A stretch of DNA of 64,000 bases, from the NCBI RefSeq assembly GCF_003208655.1, contig NZ_QKLU01000001.1:1027840-1091839 (forward strand). The letters run 5' to 3'. The translations under genes were made by a program, and so were the position numbers. The DNA comes from Pedobacter nutrimenti (GTDB taxonomy: Bacteria > Bacteroidota > Bacteroidia > Sphingobacteriales > Sphingobacteriaceae). Below the pieces are notes generated by a model. The model searched no databases, was not told the DNA's origin, and saw only the letters and a list, made by a program, of their open reading frames with translations. Below, in pieces: positions 33,972 through 42,622 of this stretch. Within the stretch, counting starts at the first letter, position 1, and each line of letters starts with the position of its first letter.

Positions 33972-34721
33972 ATGATCAGAGAAAAACGTTTCCAGCACAT
34001 TCTATCCAGTCTGAAAAATACAGGTACAGTCACCTATATGGGCTTGTCTGCGGATTTGTTGGTTTCTGAAGACACCATCCGTAGGGACATTGATTACCTG
34101 CATGAAAATGGTCTTTTGTCAAAAGTCAGGGGCGGGGCAATACCACGCGACAAAAATCCCCTCTCCTTTCAGGACCGGACCGGCCTTCAGTCTTCGGAAA
34201 AGGAGATTATCGGTATGAAGGTTCAGCCTTTACTCAAAAACGGAATGACCGTATTTATGGACGGTGGAACAACCATATGCGCCGTTGCGGAATGTTTACC
34301 GGCAAATACTTCACTAAGGGTGATGACCAATAACATGGCCCTGGTTCCCTTGTTGGACCGCTTCCCTCATATAGAAATTATCGTACTTGGTGGAAACTAC
34401 GATAAAGACACACAGACCAATACGGGCGCCAGAACCTGCGCTGAGGCTGCTGAATTTGTGGCCGATCTTTACCTGATGGGCACCTGCGCAATTTCCAAAG
34501 ATTTTGGCATCACCTCGGCCATAAGGGAAGACGGTGCCGTAAAAAAAGCCATGCTGAAAGGTTCCAAAGCAGTAGCTGTACTGAGCAGCAGCACAAAGAC
34601 AGGCACCAGCGAAGCTTTTGTGGTTTGTGGCCTGGAACAAATTGATGTTCTGGTTACTGACCTTCCCAGCGATGATCCAAGGCTGGATGAACTGCGTTTT
34701 AAAAATCTGAAGATCATTTAA
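33972..34721 (+). CDS. DeoR family transcriptional regulator
   Basis: A 249-residue regulator with the N-terminal DeoR HTH (REKRFQHILSSLKNTGTV, LLVSEDTIRRDIDYLHENGL, LSKVRGGA) and a C-terminal sugar-phosphate-binding DeoRC domain containing MDGGTTICAVAECLP, VMTNNMALVP and IVLGGNYD. Members repress sugar catabolism genes and respond to phosphorylated sugars. No sugar operon is adjacent, so the targets are unknown. It ends 6 bp before the convergent SnoaL-like gene. Confidence 0.92.
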   Translation: MIREKRFQHILSSLKNTGTVTYMGLSADLLVSEDTIRRDIDYLHENGLLSKVRGGAIPRDKNPLSFQDRTGLQSSEKEIIGMKVQPLLKNGMTVFMDGGTTICAVAECLPANTSLRVMTNNMALVPLLDRFPHIEIIVLGGNYDKDTQTNTGARTCAEAAEFVADLYLMGTCAISKDFGITSAIREDGAVKKAMLKGSKAVAVLSSSTKTGTSEAFVVCGLEQIDVLVTDLPSDDPRLDELRFKNLKII

Positions 34722-34727
34722 ACCTGG

Positions 34728-35081
34728 CTATGCCCGGGATTCTATGACAAAAGCCTTTAATTCGGCCATTTTACCTTCCTCAAACCGCCAGATGTCGCAA
34801 TAGTCGTAATCTGTCATTTTATCATCTGTATCCTTCAGGCTAATGCGACCAATAGCCGTTACAAAATCGCCCTCTGCAAGGAGCTGCTCCACCTGGAATT
34901 TTGGAGGTTCCAGATAAGTCACAGACATATACTTCCGGACGGCCTCCTTCCCTTCCAGGACGGTGTCGCCCACAAATGTCCATGTTGTATTTTCGGTACA
35001 AAAAGCAAGAAAGCCCTCGTAATCTCCTTTAGTAATGGCGGCATTGGCCTTTTCCAGTATGGTTTTATGGTGTGCTGACAT
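34728..35081 (-). CDS. SnoaL-like/NTF2 superfamily protein
   Basis: A 117-residue single-domain protein with the NTF2-like cone fold: a helical start HHKTILEKANAAITKGDYEG, FLAFCTENTTWTFVGDTVLE, and later sheets GDFVTAIGRISLKDTDDKMT and YDYCDIWRFEEGKMAELKAF. Such proteins are isomerases, cyclases or orphan ligand binders. No catalytic residues can be named. It is a single gene. Confidence 0.85.
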   Translation of the reverse strand: MSAHHKTILEKANAAITKGDYEGFLAFCTENTTWTFVGDTVLEGKEAVRKYMSVTYLEPPKFQVEQLLAEGDFVTAIGRISLKDTDDKMTDYDYCDIWRFEEGKMAELKAFVIESRA

Positions 35082-35200
35082 AGGTGAGCAGGTTAAGTTT
35101 TTTCAAAGAAGCCTGTATGGATAAAACTATCGGCTAATTGGATAAAAACAAAACTACAGACCTAAAGTTTTTATCGTTTCAAAGAGAAACCGGTAAAAAT

Positions 35201-35782
35201 TTAACCCACCTGATAGGTATGCGCAACAATCCCTCCTGAAAAAGTCTGTACATCTATAAGTTTTAGATCCAGGGGCTGGGAAAGGCCACTAAATATCGGA
35301 AGTCCGGAGCCCAGCAGGACCGGGTGCGTGACGATCAGAAACTCATCGATCAGTCCGGTTGCAATAAGGCTTCTCATAAATCCGGCGCCCCCAATGGCCA
35401 CAACCGGCTTTCCCTGTTGGGCTTTAAGTTCCTGAATGTGCGCTGCAAGATTGCCCTCAAAGACCTGCGCGCTGGCCCAGGAAGCTACTGCCGGGGATGG
35501 GTCCTGTCCGGGGTCAACGTTTTTAAATCCTTTTTGGGTAAAGACAGCCTTGGGTATTTCGTTCATTGCCGGGGCAAAAGCATCGGTTGAGGTCGGCCAG
35601 TAAGGCGCCATGCCCTCAAAGGACTTCCGACCCATGATGATCAGACCGGCCTGACCGGTTTGTCCAACAGCCCAGGCTTTAGAGTGCTGGTCACTGCTTT
35701 TGAAAATCCAGTCCAGTTCTCCATTGGGACCACCTACAAAGCCGTCAACAGAAACGGACATTTTCATAATTAGTTTTCTCAT
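35201..35782 (-). CDS. Dihydrofolate reductase-like (RibD C-terminal domain) protein
   Basis: A 193-residue protein starting KLIMKMSVSVDGFVGGPNGE, the typical opening of the RibD C-terminal/DHFR-like family, followed by GLIIMGRKSFEGMAPYWPTS and AAHIQELKAQQGKPVVAIGG. The NADPH-binding GGAGFMRSLIATGLIDEF block is present. It is probably an NADPH reductase with unknown substrate, not a folate enzyme. A paralogous gene lies about 95 bp upstream. Confidence 0.88.
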   Translation of the reverse strand: MRKLIMKMSVSVDGFVGGPNGELDWIFKSSDQHSKAWAVGQTGQAGLIIMGRKSFEGMAPYWPTSTDAFAPAMNEIPKAVFTQKGFKNVDPGQDPSPAVASWASAQVFEGNLAAHIQELKAQQGKPVVAIGGAGFMRSLIATGLIDEFLIVTHPVLLGSGLPIFSGLSQPLDLKLIDVQTFSGGIVAHTYQVG

Positions 35783-35875
35783 CGCAAGTAAATTTATGAA
35801 TCTAATATAGCCAGACCTCAGCGGAATAAAGCGGGCTTAAGGTGACAATCTAAAGGGGCAAAAGTGCCAGCAACC

Positions 35876-36505
35876 TTAATGTTCTTTTTTCTTTATCAGT
35901 TTATACCTTATGTGTGTGGTCAGCTCCGAGGGCAGTACCTCTGCAATCTGAAGTTCATATTTGTTTTTGTCAATGCCCTCAAACAAGCGGATCCCGCTTC
36001 CTAAAAACAAAGGGGCAATATGAATACAAAATTCGTCTATAAGCCCCGCATTGAGAAATTGCTGAATTGTATTGGCACCTCCCTGTATCCTGATGTCCTT
36101 TCCTTTGGCCGATTGTTTTGCTTTTTCCAATGCACTATGTATGCCATCATTGATGAAATAAAAAGTAGTCGTTCCTTTTTGAACCCAGGGTTCGCGTTTT
36201 TCGTGTGTCAGCACATAGACATCGGCTTTATACAGGTCTTCTTTCCAATGGACTTCGCCTTCTTCAAACATTCGTTTTCCCATAATATAAGCACCGGTCC
36301 TTGCAAATACATCATCAATTAATTTGCTGTCCGCACCATATTCTTCGCCGCCTTCCATATTGACGTTTTTCCAAAATGCTTTTTGTTTAAACATCCACAT
36401 ATGTATTGTAGGTCCGTTATCGCCCATTGCATTGGCCGGGCTTCTGTGGTCACCTGCGAAAAATCCATCCAATGATATTCCGCTGTCAAAGATAATTTTG
36501 CTCAT
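35876..36505 (-). CDS. Dihydrofolate reductase-like (RibD C-terminal domain) protein, second paralogue
   Basis: A 209-residue relative of the neighbouring 35201 gene: IIFDSGISLDGFFAGDHRSP at the start, GAYIMGKRMFEEGEVHW, the QGGANTIQQFLNAGLIDEFC block and an IAPLFLGSGIRLFEG tail. The two share the fold and order of motifs but not close sequence, so they diverged long ago or come from separate sources. The substrate is unknown. Confidence 0.88.
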   Translation of the reverse strand: MSKIIFDSGISLDGFFAGDHRSPANAMGDNGPTIHMWMFKQKAFWKNVNMEGGEEYGADSKLIDDVFARTGAYIMGKRMFEEGEVHWKEDLYKADVYVLTHEKREPWVQKGTTTFYFINDGIHSALEKAKQSAKGKDIRIQGGANTIQQFLNAGLIDEFCIHIAPLFLGSGIRLFEGIDKNKYELQIAEVLPSELTTHIRYKLIKKKEH

Positions 36506-36575
36506 TATTTCTATGTATTACTTATTAAATCTCAGTACTGGTCAAATCACCTCAAAAATGCACCTTCCTTGCACT

Positions 36576-37028
36576 TTATAAATTCATCTTAAACCCCTCA
36601 TGGCTAGGCGTAAAACCAATCTTTTGATAAAAACGCAAAGCATCTGTTCTTTGTTTGTCCGAAAAGAGCTGGACAAATTTCACCCCATTTTCTTTAGCCC
36701 TGTTTATGGCCAGCTTGCACATCATTTCCCCCAGTCCTTTACCCCTATGGTTCTTATCAATGCGCACTGCTTCAAATATGGCCCGTTTACTTCCCATTCT
36801 ATTCAGATATTGGACGTAGGTAATCTGTAGGGTCCCTAAAATCAAATTGTTGTCATCCACCAATACCAACAGTTCCTGTTGTGGATTGCGGTCAATGCTG
36901 TCAAAAGCTTTTACATAACCCTCATCCAAAGGATCACTCAAGGTTTCACGGCTTTGTCCCAGCACATCGTCAGCATACAACTCAATGATTCTAAACAATT
37001 CTTCTTTTTTCGCTTTTCTAAGTTTCAT
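36576..37028 (-). CDS. GNAT family N-acetyltransferase
   Basis: A 150-residue acetyltransferase. LVLVDDNNLILGTLQITYVQ, AVRIDKNHRGKGLGEMMCKL (the R-x-x-G-x-G/A acetyl-CoA loop) and NGVKFVQLFSDKQRTDALRF followed by YQKIGF define motifs A and B. It resembles small stand-alone GNATs that modify amino acids or antibiotics; the substrate is unknown. It lies about 70 bp upstream of the reductase gene, same strand. Confidence 0.9.
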   Translation of the reverse strand: MKLRKAKKEELFRIIELYADDVLGQSRETLSDPLDEGYVKAFDSIDRNPQQELLVLVDDNNLILGTLQITYVQYLNRMGSKRAIFEAVRIDKNHRGKGLGEMMCKLAINRAKENGVKFVQLFSDKQRTDALRFYQKIGFTPSHEGFKMNL

Positions 37029-37260
37029 TTCAGCTTTCTTTTTATAAAAATACAGGATCTGAAACGGTATTTATCATTTTTCACTGCATTTCGCTTTGCG
37101 GGCAGTTGGTACTCCCCCTGATTATTTTCTGATGGTCATCCTGCAAAAAATTCCAATTGAGCTATAGATTGCCTCATGATAAAAATACCTGTAACACACA
37201 TCTTCTTAACGTGCAACTTAAGGAATTAACAAGTGTCTTTTATTAAACAAATGAGTCAAA

Positions 37261-38316
37261 ATGAAAAAACTTTTAAGCACCTTGTTCCTTTTTGTTCTTA
37301 GCCATTGTGCGCTCGGCCAAACACAGAAAATTAGCCATTTAATCGAAACTTATGCCAAAGAACATCAATTTAACGGATCGGTGTTGATTCAAAAGAATTC
37401 AAAAATAATTTATCATAAAAGCTTTGGCCTGGCCGAGCGCTCTTTTGATTCGCCAATTACAAACGACACCAAATATCAGGTTTGCTCCATAACGAAAACA
37501 TTTACGGCCGTTTTAATCCTTCAGCTTGTTGAACAAGGAAAAATTGATTTGAAGAAAAAAATACTGGACTACCTGCCTGATTACAAGGGACAGGGCGGCC
37601 CTAAAGTAACGGTTCACCAGTTGTTAAATCATACATCGGGCATGAAAAATACAGATACGGCCAAAGATGAAAACTTTTTGAAGTACGGCCTTGGTTTTTA
37701 CCATCAGCCACACCAGTTGAAGGAAATTGTAAACAATTTTTGCTCCAATGACCTGGTTAACGAGCCCGGAACAAAATTCGATTACAATAATGGGGAATAC
37801 ATGATTTTAGGCCGAATTTTAGAGGTTATGTATCAAAAGTCCTTTGAGCAGATTTTAAATCAGCAAATTCTTCATCCATTAGGCATGCACAATTCAGGCT
37901 TGCTTTCTCATTATAAACTGATCAAAAAACTGGCCACCCCCTATTACAAAGATGAAGATCTGGACCACTTAATCCCCAATATCCCTATGTTCGTTGAAAA
38001 TTTCTCGGCCGCAGGAGCCATGTACTCCTGTACCCTGGACCTCATTAAATTCAACAACGCGCTGTTTGATTTTAAACTTATAAAAAAGGAAACTTTAGCA
38101 CTGCTTTTAACACCAGGGCTAGATAATTACGGATACAGTGTTTGGATCCGGGGCAATCAAAAATACAAACGCATGGAAAGGTATGGCAGAATTTCAGGTG
38201 CCAATAGTGTGTGGTTCCATTACTTAAACAGTGACTTGAGCATTATCCTGTTATCCAATACCAATCTGACCGACCTGGGGGACTATGCCATACAAATTGG
38301 CAAAGCCATTCTTTAA
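37261..38316 (+). CDS. Exported serine hydrolase (class C beta-lactamase-like)
   Basis: A 351-residue protein with a signal peptide ending near ALGQ (residues 17-20). The active-site SxxK is in CSITKTFTAVLILQL, the YxN element in KFDYNNGEYMILGRI, and HQLLNHTSGMKN is the conserved structural block. This serine hydrolase family includes D-aminopeptidases, esterases and carboxypeptidases; specificity cannot be read. The C-terminal lipocalin-like part is missing, as in the shorter members. Confidence 0.9.
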   Translation: MKKLLSTLFLFVLSHCALGQTQKISHLIETYAKEHQFNGSVLIQKNSKIIYHKSFGLAERSFDSPITNDTKYQVCSITKTFTAVLILQLVEQGKIDLKKKILDYLPDYKGQGGPKVTVHQLLNHTSGMKNTDTAKDENFLKYGLGFYHQPHQLKEIVNNFCSNDLVNEPGTKFDYNNGEYMILGRILEVMYQKSFEQILNQQILHPLGMHNSGLLSHYKLIKKLATPYYKDEDLDHLIPNIPMFVENFSAAGAMYSCTLDLIKFNNALFDFKLIKKETLALLLTPGLDNYGYSVWIRGNQKYKRMERYGRISGANSVWFHYLNSDLSIILLSNTNLTDLGDYAIQIGKAIL

Positions 38317-38888
38317 GCCCCTCTTAAATCTCCTATTTTCAAAAAATTTCACATTAGTTATGGTTTACGGCGCACTGCTTAAGAAAGTAAGATACCCCAT
38401 TGAATTGAAATCTAAATCGGAGCTGAGGTCATTTTTGCAACCAGGAACAATGGACTGCATCATCCCCACGTCGAATACACAGCTCCAAAGTAGAAAACGA
38501 AACAATGGATTTCAGGAAAATAATTCCAAGCATCAAACCATTTCAGGAAGAAATTTCCGATAAACCAACAAAATCAGTACTAACGAATTTTGAACAAGGT
38601 CGAATTCGCCTAAATCAACATTAATATCCGTACAGAACAATTATTGATAAAGTACTGGTAAAGCACTGATAAAGCACTGAACATCTCTAGGGTACATAAA
38701 CTATCTACTTTATGAGTCTTCTATCAGTCGGTAATATGGACATTTTGTATCTTAGTACTATTCCAAACACCTCCAATGGATTTTGCTGATACTTCCTCTT
38801 TATTTGGATAAGAACCAGGCTTTCCCCCTACTTCCGGTACCAGGGGCCACATGTTCAACCATTCAACTATGGCTTAATTCACTTCTTT
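38317..38888. other. Non-coding stretch with repeats and possible gene debris
   Basis: About 570 bases between the serine hydrolase and the mer-type operon. The ORF starting at 38285 begins inside the hydrolase gene and is not credible. Around 38500-38620 a short frame (starting MDFRKIIPSIKPFQEEIS) looks like a fragment of a decayed gene. The tandem repeat at 38645-38680 is the only clear element. Confidence 0.5.
38645..38680 (+). repeat. Three 11-bp direct repeats, TGATAAAGCAC type
   Basis: TGATAAAGTAC (38645-38655), TGGTAAAGCAC (38656-38666) and TGATAAAGCAC (38667-38677), then the start of a fourth (TGA). The 11-bp period is about one helical turn, so bound proteins would line up on one face. 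The purpose is unknown. Confidence 0.75.
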
Positions 38889-38912
38889 GTATTTAAGTAT
38901 TTGCTTAAATAC
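38889..38912. promoter_or_regulatory. Operator of the ArsR gene
   Basis: A perfect inverted repeat, GTATTTAAG (38889-38897) and CTTAAATAC (38904-38912), with a 6-bp centre. It lies 40 bp before the ArsR ATG and overlaps the promoter's -33 TTG, as expected for metal-released repression. Confidence 0.75.
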
Positions 38913-38931
38913 GTAACAACATTTAACTTTG
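38901..38931 (+). promoter_or_regulatory. Bacteroidota promoter of the mer-type operon
   Basis: TTG at 38901-38903 (-33) and TAACTTTG at 38924-38931 (-7, TAnnTTTG) are 20 bp apart, matching the Bacteroidota sigma-ABfr pattern. The -33 element lies in the centre of the operator. Confidence 0.7.
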
Positions 38932-38952
38932 TTCCTTCGATCACCATAAAAT

Positions 38953-39333
38953 ATGGAAAGTTTAAACAGTTGTATACGGGAAAAAGCCAATCCAAAACAA
39001 ATTAATGAATGCCGGATTAAAATTACGGCCAGCGAAGCGTCCTTTACCCAACTCTCTGCAATATTATCCCTGGCAGGAAATGAGCTGCGTTTAAAGATTC
39101 TTTATTTGCTCGAACAGGAAAAAGAATTGTGTCCCTGCGACTTGAGCGATATACTGGGCATGAGTATTCCGGCAATATCCCAGCATTTACGAAAATTGAA
39201 AGATGGTCATATCATATCGTTCCGCAAAGAGGGGCAAACCATTTTTTACACGCTGAAGCAGGAACATCTGGAACTGCTTCGCCCTTTCTTTAAGCTCATT
39301 GATCAGGTCAATTTAGTTGCTGAACGGGCATGA
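38953..39333 (+). CDS. ArsR/SmtB family metal-responsive repressor
   Basis: A 126-residue winged-helix repressor. AGNELRLKILYLLEQEKELC begins the HTH; ELCPCDLSDILGMSIPAISQ has the metal-site CxC in the position of ArsR's CVC; HLRKLKDGHIISFRKEGQTI is the wing. It should release the operator at 38889-38912 when metal binds. Its last 4 bp overlap the MerTP start (ATGA). In Bacteroidota mer operons the regulator is often of this ArsR type rather than MerR. Confidence 0.9.
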   Translation: MESLNSCIREKANPKQINECRIKITASEASFTQLSAILSLAGNELRLKILYLLEQEKELCPCDLSDILGMSIPAISQHLRKLKDGHIISFRKEGQTIFYTLKQEHLELLRPFFKLIDQVNLVAERA

Positions 39334-39935
39334 GCAAAACCAACCACATCAAACTGTTAAGTTCGGGCATACTATTGGCCCTTACTTCCTCCTTATGCTG
39401 TATTGTACCGGTACTGGCGCTGTTTGGTTCCATTGGCAGTGCAGCCTCCATGTTTGGCTGGGTAGAACCCATACGCCCCTATCTGCTTGGTGCCACTGCA
39501 GCGGTCTTGGCCATGGCATTTTATAAAGCCTATCAACCTAGGTCTACAGATCAATGTGGCTGTGAGGAAAAAAAGACTGTGATGCAATCAAAGACTTTTC
39601 TCTGGGTTATTGCACTTGTTTCCCTAGCACTATCGGCCTTTCCCTATTACATTTCTTATTTTCAAAAACCGCCGGCAAAACAAAGTACCCTGGGCAATAC
39701 GTACAACAAACAATCTGTACTTCATATCCGGGGACTCAGTTGTGCCGCTTGCGAAGGATACATTAACCATGCGCTGCAATCTAAAAAAGGCGTACAATCG
39801 GTGGTTACCTCTTATGGAAAGGGACAATCTGTTGTAAAATTTGATTCCACCCTGGTTTCTTTAGCGCAACTGGAAGAGGCTGTAGAGAAAGAAACCGGCT
39901 ATAAAATCACCAATAAATCAAGCCATGTCAACTAG
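39330..39935 (+). CDS. merT: Mercuric transport fusion protein MerT-MerP (MerTP)
   Basis: A 201-residue membrane protein. The N-terminal part has MerT-like helices with the adjacent Cys pair in SSLCCIVPVLALFG, then a QCGCEEKK loop, and another helix pair near residues 90-110. The C-terminal 80 residues form a heavy-metal-associated domain with LSCAACEGYINHAL (CxxC). So periplasmic MerP-type capture and inner-membrane transport are fused in one chain. It imports Hg(II) for reduction in the cytosol, but no merA is in this window. Confidence 0.85.
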   Translation: MSKTNHIKLLSSGILLALTSSLCCIVPVLALFGSIGSAASMFGWVEPIRPYLLGATAAVLAMAFYKAYQPRSTDQCGCEEKKTVMQSKTFLWVIALVSLALSAFPYYISYFQKPPAKQSTLGNTYNKQSVLHIRGLSCAACEGYINHALQSKKGVQSVVTSYGKGQSVVKFDSTLVSLAQLEEAVEKETGYKITNKSSHVN

Positions 39936-40140
39936 AGCCATCGTATTAAAATCGATTATCACCTGTCCATTTTGCCAATTTCAGCAAACAGAAACAATGC
40001 CCCTAGATTCCTGTCAATACTTTTACGAATGTGAAAAATGCCGGGAAACGTTAAAACCATTAAAGGGCGACTGCTGTGTATTTTGCAGTTATGGAACTGT
40101 AGCCTGTCCTCCAATACAACAAAATAAACCCTGTTGCTGA
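39925..40140 (+). CDS. GDCCVxC domain protein, cysteine homologue of a selenoprotein family
   Basis: A 71-residue protein with 11 cysteines: CPFC, the pair C36xxC39, and GDCCVFCSYGTVACPP, the family signature, ending CC. In selenoprotein members of this family one of the late Cys is selenocysteine; here all are Cys. It accompanies mercury-resistance genes in Bacteroidota and probably handles Hg(II) or another thiophilic metal (inference). It overlaps the MerTP gene by 11 bp, so it belongs to the same operon. Confidence 0.85.
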   Translation: MSTRAIVLKSIITCPFCQFQQTETMPLDSCQYFYECEKCRETLKPLKGDCCVFCSYGTVACPPIQQNKPCC

Positions 40141-40265
40141 TTAAAGCACAAAAAACAGGCAGAAGTCCATTTTGATGTCTACATGAAATAGATCGGTAGT
40201 CCACAAACATTATGATCTTTTTTAATGTTCTAAAATAGATCTATGAACCTTTAATTATTCAACTG

Positions 40266-40442
40266 ATGACAAAGTATTCAAAAAAAGCTTCGGAAAAAGT
40301 AGAAAAAACCATGCACCAGATGAAGGAAGGAAAATTGAAATCGGGCAGTGGGCAGAAGGTCACTTCCAAAAAACAAGCCATCGCTATTGGTTTGTCTGAA
40401 GCCAGGAAGGCAGGCGCTAAAGTGCCTGAGAAAAAAAACTGA
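40266..40442 (+). CDS. Small basic DUF6496 protein
   Basis: A 58-residue lysine-rich protein. KYSKKASEKVEKTMHQMKEG and KLKSGSGQKVTSKKQAIAIG, then LSEARKAGAKVP, match the DUF6496 family of small basic proteins in many bacteria, sometimes with plasmids and stress genes. A nucleic-acid-binding role is plausible from the charge, not shown. It is too short for many gene callers. The ATG at 40266 is the only good start. Confidence 0.8.
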   Translation: MTKYSKKASEKVEKTMHQMKEGKLKSGSGQKVTSKKQAIAIGLSEARKAGAKVPEKKN

Positions 40443-40487
40443 GCCACGACCAGAAAAAGAATCCGTTAACCCATTAATAAGCTGACC

Positions 40488-40655
40488 ATGGAAATTAAAA
40501 GAAAAAAAACAAATGGTAATGATGCGGACCGGAGCAGTACCAAACCGGAAAAATTAAAAACCGACGAGCCCCTGGCGGAAAAAGATGAAGTAAAAAAGGC
40601 AGAAGAGACCCAACGCAAAAACCTACAAAAAACTTCTTCAAAATTTCGGGATTAG
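40488..40655 (+). CDS. Small charged hypothetical protein
   Basis: A 55-residue peptide of mainly Lys, Glu and Asp (for example KPEKLKTDEPLAEKDEVKKA) with no hydrophobic core, probably disordered. It lies 45 bp after the DUF6496 gene on the same strand, and both look like small stress-type proteins. I recognise no family. Real coding is suggested by a continuous frame and similar spacing. Confidence 0.5.
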   Translation: MEIKRKKTNGNDADRSSTKPEKLKTDEPLAEKDEVKKAEETQRKNLQKTSSKFRD

Positions 40656-40931
40656 TCTATATCCTGATCCTTTTTAGTGTCGAAATCTCTGGAAGAGCAG
40701 ACCATATGTAACTTTTATTATCGTTCAGCTGTCTAAAATCACCTGCCAAAACCGGATGGTTTTGATCCCCGGGGGAATTAAGTGCTCCAAAAGAAATACA
40801 AGGGCACATTATGCTTTCTTTGTGGGATAAGCCATCAATACACGTAAGTTTATACTTACAAGTACGGTTAAAAACAATGTAAAATAGCAGCAGGTAATTG
40901 GACATTATAAAAATAAATCATCAACTCACAA

Positions 40932-42461
40932 ATGAATAAATTAGGCTTATTTGTTGCAATACTGGTATTTTCATCAAAATTATTCGCTCAATCACAAACC
41001 AATGATTATCAATACAACATTGATTTATTGAGCGAGAAAAACAACAAAATTAGTGTTTCCTTTATACCGCCTGAAAACAACCTCCAACAGGGTAAATTTG
41101 TGATGCCTAAACTGGTTCCCGGCTATTATGACGCTTTAAATTTTGGCCAATATGTTTCAGAATTCCGGGCTTTTAACAAAAAAGGAGAAAATATCGAGGT
41201 TAAAAGATTAGATACCAATACCTGGATCATACCTGACTTGAAGAATATCGCTAAAATAAGCTATCAAGTAGCCGGCGGCTGGGATTCACTTATGCAACGT
41301 ACCTCTAGCCCAAAATCGGTTGCAAGTGCGTACAAAAAAGACAGTGTATTTATCTTAAACTATAGCACGCTGGCAGGCTATTTTGAAGAGCTAAAAAATA
41401 GGGCTTATCGTGTTACGGTAAAGAAAAACAAAGAATTCTTTCCTTCGTCTGCTTTGGATTACACCCCTAAAAACGATACCACAGATATGGTTTCCGCTAA
41501 AGATTACCGCCACCTGGTCGATGCCCCTGTGCTGTATTGTGTCCCTGATACCACCTGGATAAAAGTTGGGACTACAAATGTTCTGGTTTCTTTTTATTCC
41601 AAACAGGACCGCTCCTATTCAAAAAACCTGGCCGCCAAAATAGAAAGCATTTTAAAGAACCAGCAGGCCTACCTGGGTGGTAAATTACCCGTTCAGAAAT
41701 ATGCATTTCTTATTTATCATGAACAAATCCCCAGGGGGATGATGGGCGATGGTCTTGAGCACAGTAATTCAACCGTATGCCTGTATGGCTCGAAAACTTT
41801 AGATAAATTGCCGGAAGCTTTAATGGGTGTGGCCTCCCATGAATTTTTTCATATTTTGACGCCCCTGGGTATCCACTCCAAAGAAGTACAGAATTTCAAC
41901 TTTCTTCATCCGGTGCTATCCAGGCATCTTTGGCTTTATGAGGGTATGACCGAATATGCAACCATACATATGCCCATAAAGCAGCATATGATTAACCTGC
42001 AGCAGTTTCTTAAAAATATTGAAGGAAAAATTAAAGGTATGGACGGATTTAACAATAAACTGTCTATGACCGAAATGAGTAGCAATGCCATTAAAATGCA
42101 AGACCAATACATGAATTTTTACCAAAAAGGGCCCCTACTGGGTTTATGCCTTGATATTCGTTTAAGAGAACTTTCCAACGGAAAAATTGGAACACAAGAG
42201 TTAATGCAAAAGCTGATTAAAAAATATGGTCCTGAAAAGGCTTTTGAAGATAAAGACTTGTTTGATGTCATTACCGCATTGACATTTCCCCAGATCCGTC
42301 AGTTTTTTAAAGATTATGTAGAAGCGGGAAATCCACTTCCATTAAAAGAAAGCTTGCGAAAAGTTGGGCTTGATTATAATGAACAGGCCGGGACTGTTGT
42401 TGAAATGCGTACCCCCTCGACCGCCGAGTTTTCACTGAGAAAAGCATGGATCGATCAATAA
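40932..42461 (+). CDS. Exported M61-family peptidase-like protein
   Basis: A 509-residue protein with a signal peptide ending near LFAQ. The zinc-binding HEFFH is at residues 303-307 and the third ligand is likely Glu341 in YEGMTEYATI, as in M61 glycyl aminopeptidases. The N-terminal beta domain is of the usual type. The C-terminal PDZ domain of many M61 enzymes is absent: after about residue 460 there is only a short tail. Substrate unknown; periplasmic. Confidence 0.88.
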   Translation: MNKLGLFVAILVFSSKLFAQSQTNDYQYNIDLLSEKNNKISVSFIPPENNLQQGKFVMPKLVPGYYDALNFGQYVSEFRAFNKKGENIEVKRLDTNTWIIPDLKNIAKISYQVAGGWDSLMQRTSSPKSVASAYKKDSVFILNYSTLAGYFEELKNRAYRVTVKKNKEFFPSSALDYTPKNDTTDMVSAKDYRHLVDAPVLYCVPDTTWIKVGTTNVLVSFYSKQDRSYSKNLAAKIESILKNQQAYLGGKLPVQKYAFLIYHEQIPRGMMGDGLEHSNSTVCLYGSKTLDKLPEALMGVASHEFFHILTPLGIHSKEVQNFNFLHPVLSRHLWLYEGMTEYATIHMPIKQHMINLQQFLKNIEGKIKGMDGFNNKLSMTEMSSNAIKMQDQYMNFYQKGPLLGLCLDIRLRELSNGKIGTQELMQKLIKKYGPEKAFEDKDLFDVITALTFPQIRQFFKDYVEAGNPLPLKESLRKVGLDYNEQAGTVVEMRTPSTAEFSLRKAWIDQ

Positions 42462-42622
42462 AATGTGGTGTCTAAAGTTATCCGGGTATGGTATGAATTA
42501 TGACTATACATCCACATAGTTTAGTTTTTTTTGAAATTTACCAGACAAAAAATAAAAACATCCCTGAAAAACATTTGCTAAATTCGGAGGTCTACCTTAT
42601 TCTATAAAAAACAAGTATACCA

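Noticed and set aside
38285..38563. 92-codon plus-strand frame after the serine hydrolase
   Set aside because: It starts within the hydrolase gene in another frame and has no recognisable features; I treat the stretch as non-coding debris.
40657..40905. 82-codon minus-strand frame between the small charged gene and the M61 gene
   Set aside because: No family features and no start context; a chance frame in an AT-rich gap is more likely, though a small gene cannot be excluded.
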